Part shown: piece by piece, positions 19,029 to 28,329 of the stretch
Numbering within the stretch: the stretch's first letter is position 1
Layout: every line of letters starts with the position of its first letter
Assembly: GCA_944390775.1 (NCBI GenBank)
Contig: CALXQQ010000033.1
Span: forward strand, 60,226 to 124,225
Source of the DNA: an uncultured Alphaproteobacteria bacterium
GTDB lineage: Bacteria > Pseudomonadota > Alphaproteobacteria > UBA3830
Direction: 5' to 3'
Length of the DNA stretch: 64,000 nt
The notes under the pieces: model-generated
What the model saw: only the letters and a program-made list of their open reading frames with translations
Database searches by the model: none
What the model was told of the DNA's origin: nothing
Translations under genes and position numbers: made by a program

Positions 19029-20137
19029 TTTCTTTTTCATCGGGGCCATGTGCGAGACATAGTTCTTGGACAGCTCCTACAGGGATTTTGGTCGGGCGTT
19101 CTCACAGATCGCGCGCGGGGTTAGAATTCATAAAAAGAGCTATGGATTTACAGCGTAAGGTGCTGGATATTCCCGAGGACTATATGCTTGGGTTTGTTTC
19201 TGGTTCTGCCACGGGTGGTGTTGAGACGCTGTTGTGGAATTTGCTTGGAGCACGTCCCATAGATATTGTTGAGCATTGTACTTTTAGTTCTCGTTGGGCT
19301 AATGACATCAAAAATGAACTTCGGTTGCCGCATGTAAATTGTTTTAGGGCGGATTTTCCAAATGTCGCTGATCTTACTCAGCTAGATTTTTCTCATGATA
19401 TAGTTTTTTGTCTGTCGTCGACTACCGCTGGTTTGGCATTTAACAGTTTAGATTGGATTTCTGATAGCAGAGAAGGTTTAATAATATGTGATGCGACGTC
19501 TGCGGTTTTTTCCATGAAAATAGAGTGGGAAAAATTGGATGCAGTAGCATTTTCGTGGCAAAAGGGCATAGGTGGTGAGGCAGGTTTAGCGAGTGTGGTT
19601 TTGAGTCCAAATGCCGTGAAGCGTCTGGAAGAATTTTCACCTACTCATGCAATTCCTCGTATTTTTAATTTAAAGACGCAGGGAAAACTGAACAGAGCGT
19701 TGTTTGAGGGAGCGACGATCAACACGCCATCTCTATTATGTTTAGAGGATCATTACAATACTTTATTGTGGGCTGATTCTATTGGTGGTTTGCCTGCTCT
19801 TTTGCAACGCGTACAAGATAACTATAGTGCAGTTAAGCGTTTTATTTCATCTCAACAAATTTTTGGATTTTTGGTGGGAGAAAAATATCGAGCACATCAT
19901 ATCGCCTGTTTTGATATAGGGACAGAGTACTATCGAGGCCTTTCGTGTTCTGAGCGATGGCATTTTTTAGATGAGTTAGAGCGATATTGTGAGGAGCGTC
20001 ATATTGGCTGTGATTTTGTTGGGCATAGAGAGACGGAGCCTCATTTACGGTTATGGTGTGGTCCCACGATTGAGACAAATCAGTTAGAGGCATTTTTAGC
20101 AAAATTACCGAATGCGTATAGTGCTGTTATATCATGA
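19025..20137 (+). CDS. serC: Phosphoserine aminotransferase
   Basis: A PLP enzyme of 370 residues that makes 3-phosphoserine for serine synthesis; the same activity also serves vitamin B6 synthesis. The N-terminal FSSGPCARH and GRSHRSRAG, the substrate loop GSATGGVE, and the PLP lysine in AFSWQKGIGGEAG (K180) are seen. The sequence resembles the alphaproteobacterial SerC type rather than the enterobacterial one. It overlaps the M23 stop (ATGA) and the rnd start. serA is not in this window. Confidence 0.9.
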   Translation: MISFSSGPCARHSSWTAPTGILVGRSHRSRAGLEFIKRAMDLQRKVLDIPEDYMLGFVSGSATGGVETLLWNLLGARPIDIVEHCTFSSRWANDIKNELRLPHVNCFRADFPNVADLTQLDFSHDIVFCLSSTTAGLAFNSLDWISDSREGLIICDATSAVFSMKIEWEKLDAVAFSWQKGIGGEAGLASVVLSPNAVKRLEEFSPTHAIPRIFNLKTQGKLNRALFEGATINTPSLLCLEDHYNTLLWADSIGGLPALLQRVQDNYSAVKRFISSQQIFGFLVGEKYRAHHIACFDIGTEYYRGLSCSERWHFLDELERYCEERHIGCDFVGHRETEPHLRLWCGPTIETNQLEAFLAKLPNAYSAVIS

Positions 20138-20982
20138 TATTTATAGATAATGATCAATTGTTGCAGGAATGTTGTCAGCGGTTATCAAAAGAGGAGTTGA
20201 TAGCGGTTGATACAGAATTTATGCGCGATACTAATTCGTTATTATTATGTCTTATTCAGCTAGCAATTAATGATGAAGTTTACATTATTGATGTATTACA
20301 ATGCAATTTAGCGCCTCTTGTGGGAATATTCAGTAATGAGAAGATATTGAAGGTATTTCATGCTGCTCGTCAAGATTTGGAATGTCTTTGGAATGCCGGC
20401 ATATCTGTTATTAATTGTTATGACACTCAGATGTATGAAATGCTGTTGGACATAAAACAAGATATAAGTTACAGACAGATAGTACTCAAGTATTGTAACA
20501 AAGCAGTGTCTAAACAAGAGAAGCGCAGTGATTGGTCTGCGCGTCCTCTGTCTCATGCTCAGTTATGTTATTCTGCGAATGATGTATTTTATTTGCGAAA
20601 AGTTTATTTGCATCAATTGCATCATCTGACTCAGGTAGGTCGATTGAACTGGTTAGAGGATGATATGGTGCGGTTGAATGATCTTATAAGACAGCAACCT
20701 TTATCAACGGATAAACAACCTCATAAGTTACATATTGTGAGTTACAATGATAAGCTTATGCTTTCTGCATTAAAATTACTTAGGGATGTATGTGGGGTGA
20801 ATCACAACATATGTCCTCATTTATTAGCGACAAAAGAGGAGCTAAAACAGATCATAATATCTCCGAATGAAGCTAGATGTTTTGGTGGGTGGAGGTATGA
20901 AGTATTTGGTCGTGAAGTTGAACGTTTATTAAATGAAGGATTGATGTTACAGGTGAATGGAGGACGTATAAAATGTCGGTAA
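20134..20982 (+). CDS. rnd: Ribonuclease D
   Basis: A 3'-5' exoribonuclease that trims tRNA and other stable RNA precursors. The DEDD exonuclease residues are seen in AVDTEFMRDT (residues 23-32), HAARQDLECL and the YSANDVFYLRKVY block. At 282 residues it is shorter than the E. coli enzyme (375), keeping only part of the C-terminal HRDC-like region, where DKLMLSALKLLRD is seen. The start overlaps the serC stop, and its end overlaps tsaB by 10 bases. Confidence 0.88.
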   Translation: MIFIDNDQLLQECCQRLSKEELIAVDTEFMRDTNSLLLCLIQLAINDEVYIIDVLQCNLAPLVGIFSNEKILKVFHAARQDLECLWNAGISVINCYDTQMYEMLLDIKQDISYRQIVLKYCNKAVSKQEKRSDWSARPLSHAQLCYSANDVFYLRKVYLHQLHHLTQVGRLNWLEDDMVRLNDLIRQQPLSTDKQPHKLHIVSYNDKLMLSALKLLRDVCGVNHNICPHLLATKEELKQIIISPNEARCFGGWRYEVFGREVERLLNEGLMLQVNGGRIKCR

Positions 20983-21596
20983 TTGCTGTTACTGCGTGTC
21001 TGAAGCGTTGTTCAATTGCGATTCAAAGTGATGATGGATCTATTTATGAAATCAATGAAGATTTAGATGCTACGGCTAATTTGGTTGGGTTGACAGGCGA
21101 GTTGATGGAAAAATCACATATGCCTTGGAGCGGTGTGAAACGAATAATTACAGCGTCGGGTCCGGGGTCATTCACAGGGATTCGTACTGCGCAAAGTATG
21201 GTACAGGCCTTATCTTTTAGTTTGCAATGTGAGTCTGTTGCGATTAGTTATTTTGATATAATTTTAGCACTTGCTTCACAAAACAATTCTCAGATTAATG
21301 CGAGTAATACTCTAGTGTTGATACAAAATGAAAAGAATCATTTTTACTATGCATATGGAGATGAGAAGGGAGTTGTGAAGCCGACGCATGTTTCGGATTT
21401 CCTTTTACACAAAGTTGCGAAAATTCCGCTTTTTGTAATAGGAGAGACAGATATGACATTTTCGGATTCTGCGCTTAGTGAGATTGAATATATTAAAAAT
21501 AATTATGATTTTCGACGGGCGTTGCATTTTATAAACTGCTATAATCCCGAGATTGCTACCGCAGTTAGACCGCTTTATATAAATGCTGCCTGTTAA
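20973..21596 (+). CDS. tsaB: tRNA threonylcarbamoyladenosine synthesis protein TsaB
   Basis: A 207-residue ASKHA-fold partner of TsaD in making t6A at position 37 of ANN-decoding tRNAs. The family block SGPGSFTGIRTAQSMVQALS is present, with the usual N-terminal strand that opens in VIAVTACLKRCSIAI. It lacks the strict metal/ATP residues of TsaD, as expected for TsaB. It overlaps rnd by 10 bases and ends the run that began near pepA; ileS follows with its own promoter. Confidence 0.9.
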   Translation: MSVIAVTACLKRCSIAIQSDDGSIYEINEDLDATANLVGLTGELMEKSHMPWSGVKRIITASGPGSFTGIRTAQSMVQALSFSLQCESVAISYFDIILALASQNNSQINASNTLVLIQNEKNHFYYAYGDEKGVVKPTHVSDFLLHKVAKIPLFVIGETDMTFSDSALSEIEYIKNNYDFRRALHFINCYNPEIATAVRPLYINAAC

Positions 21597-21648
21597 GGTA
21601 TTGAGTTGCTCATTTAATTTAATGATGCAATTGCTATGATAGAAACTG

Positions 21649-21678
21649 TTGACTTGTGAATGGTTTTTAGCCTATTGT
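21649..21678 (+). promoter_or_regulatory. Sigma-70 promoter of ileS
   Basis: TTGACT (21649-21654), 18 bases, TATTGT (21673-21678). Predicted start about 21685, giving a leader of about 17 bases. A second -10-like TATGAT lies at 21635-21640. Confidence 0.5.
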
Positions 21679-21701
21679 AGCAGAGGTCACGATGGTTTTT
21701 T

Positions 21702-24449
21702 ATGAATTTAAAAGATACAATTTTTTTACCGACAACGGGCTTTCAAATGAAGGGCAATTTATCTGTTAAGGAGCCCGAGTTACTTGTTCATTGGGATACG
21801 AGTAATCTTTATGCGCGTCAGCGTGCGCGTCTTAAGGGACGTCCGAAGTTTTGTTTGCATGATGGTCCTCCTTTTGCTAATGGTGCGCCGCACGTCGGAC
21901 ATGCGTTGAACAAAGTTATCAAGGATATAGTGATTCGTTTTAAGCAAATGAGCGGCTATGATGCCCCTCTTATTCCCGGATGGGATTGTCACGGATTACC
22001 AATTGAGTGGAAAATCGAGCAAAAACTCAAGGAAGAAGGTCGTTCGAGAGACATGGTATCTGCTGTAGAATTTCGAGATATGTGTCATGATTTTGCGAAT
22101 CATTGGATCAATATACAGAAAGAAGGATTCAAGCGTCTTGGTTTGACCGCTGATTGGGATAATCCATATCTAACTATGGACAAGTTTTCAGAAGCTACTG
22201 TTGTGCGACAAGTGGGGAAGTTTATAGTTGATGGAACTCTTTATCAAGGCGAAAAGCCTGTATTATGGTCGGTGGTGGAGCAGACAGCTTTGGCTGATGC
22301 CGAAGTTGAGTATATGGACAAGAAATCGACTAGCATATATGTTGCATTTCAAGTGAAGTCTACGCCTGTAGAGTTTTTGTCTGATGCCTATTGTGTTATT
22401 TGGACCACTACTCCATGGACTATTCCTGGAAACAGGGCGATATGCTATGCAGGTGACAGCATATATTGTCTATTGAATGCCAATGGAAAGCGTATATTAA
22501 TAGCGAAAGATCTCGTGGAAGATTTTTGTAAAACGACCTCTATTGAAGTTGAATTAATAAGAGAATTTTCATCAGATCTACTAAAAGACATGATATGCAA
22601 TCACCCATTTAAGGGCAAAGGGTATGATTTTGATGTTCCTCTTTTAGAGGGAGCTCATGTTGAAATTACGACAGGTACGGGATTTGTACATACAGCACCG
22701 GGGCATGGTTTGGACGATTTTAAGGCGTGTAAAGCGCATAATATTCCTGTTCCTCGCACTGTGAATGAAGGTGGGATATATTATGGATCGGTTCCGCTAT
22801 TTGCTGGAAAGCATATATTCAAGGTAGAGCCGGATATTTTGTGTTTATTGGATGAAGTGGGAGCATTATTGCATCAAGGAGTGATTACCCACAGTTATCC
22901 TCATTCTTGGAGATCTAAGGCTCCGCTTATTTTCCGTGTGACTCCTCAGTGGTTCATTAGCATGGATGATACAGGACTCAGGGAAAAGGCTTTAGAGAAG
23001 GTGGATCAAGTGCAATGGATTCCTCCTCAGGGCTATAATCGTATTCGTTCATTTATCGAAAATCGTGGTGATTGGTGTTTATCGCGTCAAAGGGTGTGGG
23101 GTGTTCCATTACCGTTATTTGTGCATAAAGAGACTGGCGAGCCAATTAGGGATCCTGCTGTTATCGAGAGGGTTGCGCAAATTTTCGAGCGAGAAGGTGC
23201 AGATGCTTGGTTTAAAAAAAGCGTGCATGAATTATTGGGCGACAATTATGACGCAGGACAATATTCCAAGGTTATGGACACTTTAGATGTTTGGTTTGAA
23301 AGTTCTTCGACCTATGCTTACGTACTGCGCAAAGATGATCCTACAGCGCTTGCAGACATATACATAGAAGGTTCTGATCAGCATCGTGGTTGGTTTCAGC
23401 ATTCTCTTTTAAATTGCTGTGGCACCTATGGAGACAGTCCTTTTAAAGCGGTTATGACTCATGGATTTATAGTGGATGAAGAAGGCAGAAAAATGTCTAA
23501 ATCCATTGGAAATGTCATTACCTTGCAAGATATTATTTCTCAGCTTGGAGCAGACATATTCCGCATATGGGTTGCAAGCAGTGATTTTACACAAGATTTG
23601 AAGTTAGGGAACAATGTATTAAAACAACTTCAAGATGTGTACAGAAAATTACGCAATACTTTACGTTATTTGCTTGGCGGATTATCTGGATATGAGCCAC
23701 AGGAGCTGTCTAGGGATCAATTGCCTGAGTTAGAAAGATGGATGTTGCACAGACTAACGGAAATGCATGAACAGCTAATGGAGCATGTGAATAATTACGA
23801 TATAAATCGTTATTTCAACCTATTGCATTTATTTTGTTCGAATGATTTATCATCTTTTTTCTTTGATATTCGTAAAGACTGTTTATATTGCGATAGTGAA
23901 GACGATCCGAAGCGTATTGCTTATCGTTATACGTTAAATCATGTATTTGAGTATTTGATTCGTTGGCTAGCTCCTATTCTTGTATTTACGGCTGAAGAGG
24001 CGTGGCGTGAGCGTCATGGGCAATCTGATGCAGATACTAGTGTACATTTGCAAGATTTTTTGGTTCCTCCGGAAGAATGGAAAGATGATGAATTAAACAA
24101 GCTATTCGTAGAAGTAAGATCTGCGAGACGTGTAATGACCGCTGCTTTGGAGATAGCCAGACGGGATCGCTTGGTTGGATCGAGTCTACAGGCCAAAGTT
24201 ATAGTATTTGATCCGAAGGGATTTTTACCTGTTCAGAGGACGGATTTCTGGGCAGAAATTGCTATTACATCTGAGGTAGAGATTCGCAATGAACCTATTC
24301 CTGAGCATGCATTTTGTTTAGCAGAGGTGCCGATAGGGGTTCACATAGTGGTTGCTGAAGGAGAAAAATGTGAGCGCTGCTGGCAGATTGTCAAAGATTT
24401 GAATGAGGATAAATTATGCACAAGATGCCGGAAGGTATTGGGGCGTTAA
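21702..24449 (+). CDS. ileS: Isoleucine-tRNA ligase
   Basis: A class I synthetase of 915 residues that charges tRNA-Ile and edits valine. The HIGH-type motif HVGH lies near 63, the catalytic loop KMSKS near 596, the CP1 editing domain about 190-400, the anticodon-binding domain after 640, and a C-terminal zinc finger with two Cys pairs (CERC and CTRC, about 889-910). The start fits the family N-terminus (LKDTIFLPTTGFQMKGNL). lspA begins inside its last codons. Confidence 0.97.
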   Translation: MNLKDTIFLPTTGFQMKGNLSVKEPELLVHWDTSNLYARQRARLKGRPKFCLHDGPPFANGAPHVGHALNKVIKDIVIRFKQMSGYDAPLIPGWDCHGLPIEWKIEQKLKEEGRSRDMVSAVEFRDMCHDFANHWINIQKEGFKRLGLTADWDNPYLTMDKFSEATVVRQVGKFIVDGTLYQGEKPVLWSVVEQTALADAEVEYMDKKSTSIYVAFQVKSTPVEFLSDAYCVIWTTTPWTIPGNRAICYAGDSIYCLLNANGKRILIAKDLVEDFCKTTSIEVELIREFSSDLLKDMICNHPFKGKGYDFDVPLLEGAHVEITTGTGFVHTAPGHGLDDFKACKAHNIPVPRTVNEGGIYYGSVPLFAGKHIFKVEPDILCLLDEVGALLHQGVITHSYPHSWRSKAPLIFRVTPQWFISMDDTGLREKALEKVDQVQWIPPQGYNRIRSFIENRGDWCLSRQRVWGVPLPLFVHKETGEPIRDPAVIERVAQIFEREGADAWFKKSVHELLGDNYDAGQYSKVMDTLDVWFESSSTYAYVLRKDDPTALADIYIEGSDQHRGWFQHSLLNCCGTYGDSPFKAVMTHGFIVDEEGRKMSKSIGNVITLQDIISQLGADIFRIWVASSDFTQDLKLGNNVLKQLQDVYRKLRNTLRYLLGGLSGYEPQELSRDQLPELERWMLHRLTEMHEQLMEHVNNYDINRYFNLLHLFCSNDLSSFFFDIRKDCLYCDSEDDPKRIAYRYTLNHVFEYLIRWLAPILVFTAEEAWRERHGQSDADTSVHLQDFLVPPEEWKDDELNKLFVEVRSARRVMTAALEIARRDRLVGSSLQAKVIVFDPKGFLPVQRTDFWAEIAITSEVEIRNEPIPEHAFCLAEVPIGVHIVVAEGEKCERCWQIVKDLNEDKLCTRCRKVLGR

Positions 24450-24883
24450 TCATATTTGCTCTTGTGTTTATTGCAGATCAACTATCCAAGTTTTGGCTGC
24501 TGAAATTTCTTCCGTTATGGGGGAGTTACGAGGTTACGTCGTTTTTCAGCATAGTGCATGTGAGAAACACAGGAGTTAGTTTTGGCATGTTGAAGTGTCT
24601 TCCATCTTTTGTATTAATATTGATACCGATACTAGTCACTATTGGCTTCATATATTGGAGTTTGAACCAGAGAGGTATTCGTCTACAGGCTGCGGCTGTT
24701 GTAGGGGGAGCTTGTGGTAATTTAGTGGATCGCATTTGTAGAGGTAGTGTAGTAGATTTTCTTGATTTTCACATCTCTACATTTCACTGGCCAGCGTTTA
24801 ATATAGCTGACAGTGCTATTACAATAGGTATTGCTATGTTATTGTGGAAATCGTATGAGGAGAGTCATGAAAGAGATTGCTAG
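24416..24883 (+). CDS. lspA: Lipoprotein signal peptidase
   Basis: A 155-residue inner-membrane aspartyl protease that cleaves prolipoprotein signal peptides. Four membrane helices are seen, with family motifs FIADQLSK, VRNTGVSFGM, GGACGNLVDRICRGSVVDF (catalytic Asp about 105) and FNIADSAITIG (catalytic Asp about 130). It overlaps ileS by 34 bases. A small lipoprotein gene, a potential substrate, overlaps its end. Confidence 0.95.
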   Translation: MHKMPEGIGALIIFALVFIADQLSKFWLLKFLPLWGSYEVTSFFSIVHVRNTGVSFGMLKCLPSFVLILIPILVTIGFIYWSLNQRGIRLQAAAVVGGACGNLVDRICRGSVVDFLDFHISTFHWPAFNIADSAITIGIAMLLWKSYEESHERDC

Positions 24884-24992
24884 TTTATTGTTGTTATTAT
24901 CTTTGGCCTCTTGTAGCAATTATGAGGACAGCAAGTTAGATACTTCGTTGCCTAAAGATAATCTTATAGTTCCGCCATGTTTGAATCAATAG
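24867..24992 (+). CDS. 41-residue lipoprotein, shrunken BamF/DUF3035-like
   Basis: A small ORF: a Lys/Glu start, hydrophobic core and lipobox L-A-S-C ending at Cys16, then a 25-residue tail ending in LPKDNLIVPPCLNQ. Alphaproteobacteria have a DUF3035 lipoprotein (BamF, a subunit of the outer-membrane beta-barrel assembly machine) exactly here, between lspA and an M16 peptidase gene, and its best conserved part is a P-L-x-V-P-P stretch. I infer this is a minimised or truncated BamF. The start (AGAGTCATGAAA) lies inside lspA, and the stop lies inside the M16-like gene. Confidence 0.6.
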   Translation: MKEIASLLLLLSLASCSNYEDSKLDTSLPKDNLIVPPCLNQ

Positions 24993-26383
24993 TTTTTTGG
25001 TGTCGTTTGAAGAATATTGCGAAGGTATTGGGCGCATTATTCTGTCTGATGTATTCTGTTGGTGCTGAATCTTATAGATGGGTTACATATCGCAAGCTTG
25101 ACAGTGGGGTGTCGGAAATACTGATGCGTTTGCAGAAAACGGATAGGTTATTATTGGTTATTTGCTTGGATGTAGGTAATCGTGATGGTCGGCCTGGGAT
25201 AGCGTATCTGCATCACAAGGTTTTTGCGCAAAAGCTTCAAGATAGAATCAGAGAGAATTCGGCTTTATTTGGAGTTGAATGTTCAGCGAGTATTACATCT
25301 GATTGCTGTACATACAGTTTTTATGGAAACAATTCAGATATTGACAATTTTTTAAAGGTATTTGTCAGTGTATTTTTTGATCCACATTACACACTTGATT
25401 CTGTTATGGAAGCCAAGAGGGATGTGTTACAACTTTTAGAGCAGAAATATCAGATTGATAAATTTGCGATGGAAAGAGATATTCAGCTGGCTCTTATTGG
25501 AAGTTTGAATGATGAATTAGCTGCGACTGCACGTGATTTTGATTCAATTGACGAGCAGGATATCGAAAAATTTCACCGACAATATTATGTTACGCAGCGA
25601 CTAAAATTCATTGTGGTTAGCAATATTAAATCTGAGGTTTGGGATGATAAGGTTCTCAGCTATTTTCCTGTACCACAGGATATAGCGGAAGCTCACAAAG
25701 AAAAGCAGTCGAGCGAGGCTGATTCAACCAAGACAGATGATGCTGTGGTACAAGATAAACCTGTTATAGATATTGCTTTGCCTACCAAAAGAATGAAGCC
25801 AATTTATTCAGATAATCATGTACATTTAGAGAGAGAAAGTACGCAGGCTAACAGTGCCAGTGTGGAGTTATTGTGGCGTGTTCCATCATATTATACGAAT
25901 CCTGAGCAAGCATTAGCAGCAGAATTTTTTGTTGCGCATGCGGAGCGATCTTTAACACAATCATTGGTGCATGAATCTAATTTAGCGACGGCTGTTACGA
26001 TTACGTCATCTCTTTGGGAGCGAGATAGTGGGTATGTGCGCATTTTACTAATGGCAAAATCTCAGGATGAATTATTGAAATTGGAGCAGGAAGCTGTTAT
26101 GGCTGTTACGCAGTTATCAACTGTTGGCATTAGCAATGAAGAGTTGTTGAAATTATCAAAAGAGATTATATCTGAGAATAACACTCGTGATATGGATATT
26201 ATTGATGCTGTAGATTGGTTTTCGAATCGCATAAATTACAGCTTTGATTTTTTGAGTGGTTATACGGAGTTTGTCAAGCAATTTTCTGTAGACAAGTTAA
26301 ACGGTATATTATTACAGCTGTTTAATCATCGTCCGAATGTTACAATTATATGGCGTTTGAAAGGAGAAAAAAATGCAGATTAA
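24977..26383 (+). CDS. M16 peptidase-like protein, apparently catalytically dead
   Basis: A 468-residue protein with an N-terminal signal segment (about 14-31) and the two-lobe M16 (insulinase/processing peptidase) fold. The place of the zinc motif HxxEH reads AYLHHKVFAQKL, with no H-x2-E-H, so it resembles the non-catalytic partner subunit of paired periplasmic M16 peptidases. A Glu/Lys/Asp-rich insert (about 235-280) separates the lobes. In related genomes two M16 genes are usual here; only one is present. It overlaps the small lipoprotein at its start and pgi at its end. Confidence 0.8.
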   Translation: MFESIVFWCRLKNIAKVLGALFCLMYSVGAESYRWVTYRKLDSGVSEILMRLQKTDRLLLVICLDVGNRDGRPGIAYLHHKVFAQKLQDRIRENSALFGVECSASITSDCCTYSFYGNNSDIDNFLKVFVSVFFDPHYTLDSVMEAKRDVLQLLEQKYQIDKFAMERDIQLALIGSLNDELAATARDFDSIDEQDIEKFHRQYYVTQRLKFIVVSNIKSEVWDDKVLSYFPVPQDIAEAHKEKQSSEADSTKTDDAVVQDKPVIDIALPTKRMKPIYSDNHVHLERESTQANSASVELLWRVPSYYTNPEQALAAEFFVAHAERSLTQSLVHESNLATAVTITSSLWERDSGYVRILLMAKSQDELLKLEQEAVMAVTQLSTVGISNEELLKLSKEIISENNTRDMDIIDAVDWFSNRINYSFDFLSGYTEFVKQFSVDKLNGILLQLFNHRPNVTIIWRLKGEKNAD

Positions 26384-27527
26384 ACATGAAGTTATCAATT
26401 CTAAAGAGCTATCACAGGTTCAGACTATCATTGAAATTCCCGAGTGTGTTGCTATTGCAAATGACGATTCTAATTTATCAGTATTAGATGATATAAGCTT
26501 AGCTCGTTGGCTAAAGTATCCTAATTTTATTATATTTGGTACGGGAGGATCGAGTTTAGGTGGGCAGGCTATTTATCAATTATCTTCGCGCAAAAACTTG
26601 AGATTTGTATGCAATTTAGATTCGGATAGTTTGATTGATTTGTTTTCTGATTTAGATGTTTGCAATACCGGTTTTCTTTGTATATCTAAATCTGGAGAGA
26701 CATTGGAAACGATTTGTCAAACGCTTATAGCGATGAAGAAGGTAAAATCGTCGGGTGGCGCTATTGGTGAGCAATTTGTTTTTATCACGGAAGATAAAGA
26801 TTCTTCTATGAAGCGTCTTGCTTTGGAGCATGGCATAACATGTGTGGATCATCCGAAGACGATTGGTGGGCGTTTTTCTGTTTTTACGCCGGTTGGGATG
26901 TTACCGGCTTACATGTGTGGAGTGGATCCGCGAGAGATATATGCTGGAGTCAGAGAGACATTGCAGCAGCAATTTGTTCGTGAAGCGATAGCATTTACTA
27001 CAGATTGTTATCGTCATAATTTACGTCAGCAGATTTTCTTTTGTTATGGCGAAAAACTGATTGCTTTTGGAAAATGGCTGGAGCAATTATATGCTGAAAG
27101 CACGGGAAAATGTGGGCAAGGAATAACACCGATTTTAGCGGTTGGATCGGTTGATCAGCATAGTCAGCTTCAACTGTACTTGGATGGTCCTGCAGACAAA
27201 TGTTTCAGTTTTTTCCTTGAAAAGCAGACTTCTTCTTTGAGTATAGACACGGATTATTTTGATTATTTAAGAGGGAAGAAGGTATCAGATATTTTTGCTG
27301 CTCAGTACAAAGGGACTCTTATAGCGTTGAAGGAGGCTGGTCGCTTTGTTCGTACAATTGAATTTGGCGATTTAACTCCGCGTGTTTTAGGTGGGCTTTT
27401 TGCACATTTTATGCTGGAAGTCATTGGTGTTTGTCGAGAACTATCCATTGATCCATTTGATCAGCCTGCAGTAGAACATGGCAAGAATCTTACATTAAAG
27501 ATACTGAGGAATTGTAATGCAATTTGA
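26373..27527 (+). CDS. pgi: Glucose-6-phosphate isomerase, short form
   Basis: Interconverts glucose 6-phosphate and fructose 6-phosphate. Two SIS folds carry family motifs: GTGGSSLGGQAIY, CISKSGETLETI, the VDQHSQLQLYLDGP block, and a C-terminal QPAVEHGKNLTLK with the catalytic Lys. At 384 residues it is shorter than typical enzymes (about 430-550), mostly by a missing N-terminal region. No frameshift is visible. It overlaps the M16-like gene and dapF by 11 bases each. Confidence 0.88.
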   Translation: MQIKHEVINSKELSQVQTIIEIPECVAIANDDSNLSVLDDISLARWLKYPNFIIFGTGGSSLGGQAIYQLSSRKNLRFVCNLDSDSLIDLFSDLDVCNTGFLCISKSGETLETICQTLIAMKKVKSSGGAIGEQFVFITEDKDSSMKRLALEHGITCVDHPKTIGGRFSVFTPVGMLPAYMCGVDPREIYAGVRETLQQQFVREAIAFTTDCYRHNLRQQIFFCYGEKLIAFGKWLEQLYAESTGKCGQGITPILAVGSVDQHSQLQLYLDGPADKCFSFFLEKQTSSLSIDTDYFDYLRGKKVSDIFAAQYKGTLIALKEAGRFVRTIEFGDLTPRVLGGLFAHFMLEVIGVCRELSIDPFDQPAVEHGKNLTLKILRNCNAI

Positions 27528-28329
27528 TAAAATGCATGGTTTAGGTAATGATTTTATTTTGATACATGAGCTTAATATTCCAGAAGATAGTGCCGTATTT
27601 TGGAGGAAGATTTGTGATCGACATGAAGGGATTGGTGCAGATTTAGTGGTTGTTTACAATGATGATGATCTGTTTCGATTACGAACTCGTTTTTTCAATT
27701 GTGATGGTAGTGAAGCAGAAATTTGCGGTAATGCTGCTCGTTGTTTAGGCAAGCTGGTCGAAATGCGTACAGGGATTTCATCATGTAATTTGGTTAGTGC
27801 CAAAAGAAGTTATCCTGTGACTATATGCGAAGATGGCAGAGTTAGAGTCGATATGGGGGAGCCGGATTTTTCATCAACGGCTGTTGGGACAAAAGACGAG
27901 CTGCTTACGAATTTTGTGGATCATTTATCTGATTATTCTATTGATGCGACTGCTGTTATCGCTGTATCTGTGGGCAATCCACACTTAGTTATTGTGTTAA
28001 AAGAGTTACCTTCTGACGATATAATTGAACTTATTGGTGATCGAATAGCCACTCACAGAATATTTGCTCATGGAATTAACGTATCATTTGCGCAGTTGGT
28101 ATCGGACGATGCGATAAATCTGCGAGTATTTGAGAGGGGAGTAGGCTTAACCAGGGCATGTGCTAGTGGAGCTACTGCTGCAGCGTGCGGAATTCGACAT
28201 TTAGGGCTTATTTCTGCAAACGATATTTCTGTTCATCAATCTGGAGGAGATTTGAGCATTTCATGTGGTGATACAGTGTCACAGACAGGATCTGCACATC
28301 ATGTATTTAGTGGAGTATACACTGCATGA
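27517..28329 (+). CDS. dapF: Diaminopimelate epimerase
   Basis: Converts LL- to meso-diaminopimelate for peptidoglycan and lysine. A cofactor-free two-Cys racemase of 270 residues: the opening KMHGLGNDFILI, the first active-site Cys in EICGNAARC (C70) and the second in TRACASGATAAA (about C215). Its presence means a DAP-type cell wall. It overlaps pgi and the glycosyltransferase gene (ATGA). Confidence 0.95.
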   Translation: MQFDKMHGLGNDFILIHELNIPEDSAVFWRKICDRHEGIGADLVVVYNDDDLFRLRTRFFNCDGSEAEICGNAARCLGKLVEMRTGISSCNLVSAKRSYPVTICEDGRVRVDMGEPDFSSTAVGTKDELLTNFVDHLSDYSIDATAVIAVSVGNPHLVIVLKELPSDDIIELIGDRIATHRIFAHGINVSFAQLVSDDAINLRVFERGVGLTRACASGATAAACGIRHLGLISANDISVHQSGGDLSISCGDTVSQTGSAHHVFSGVYTA

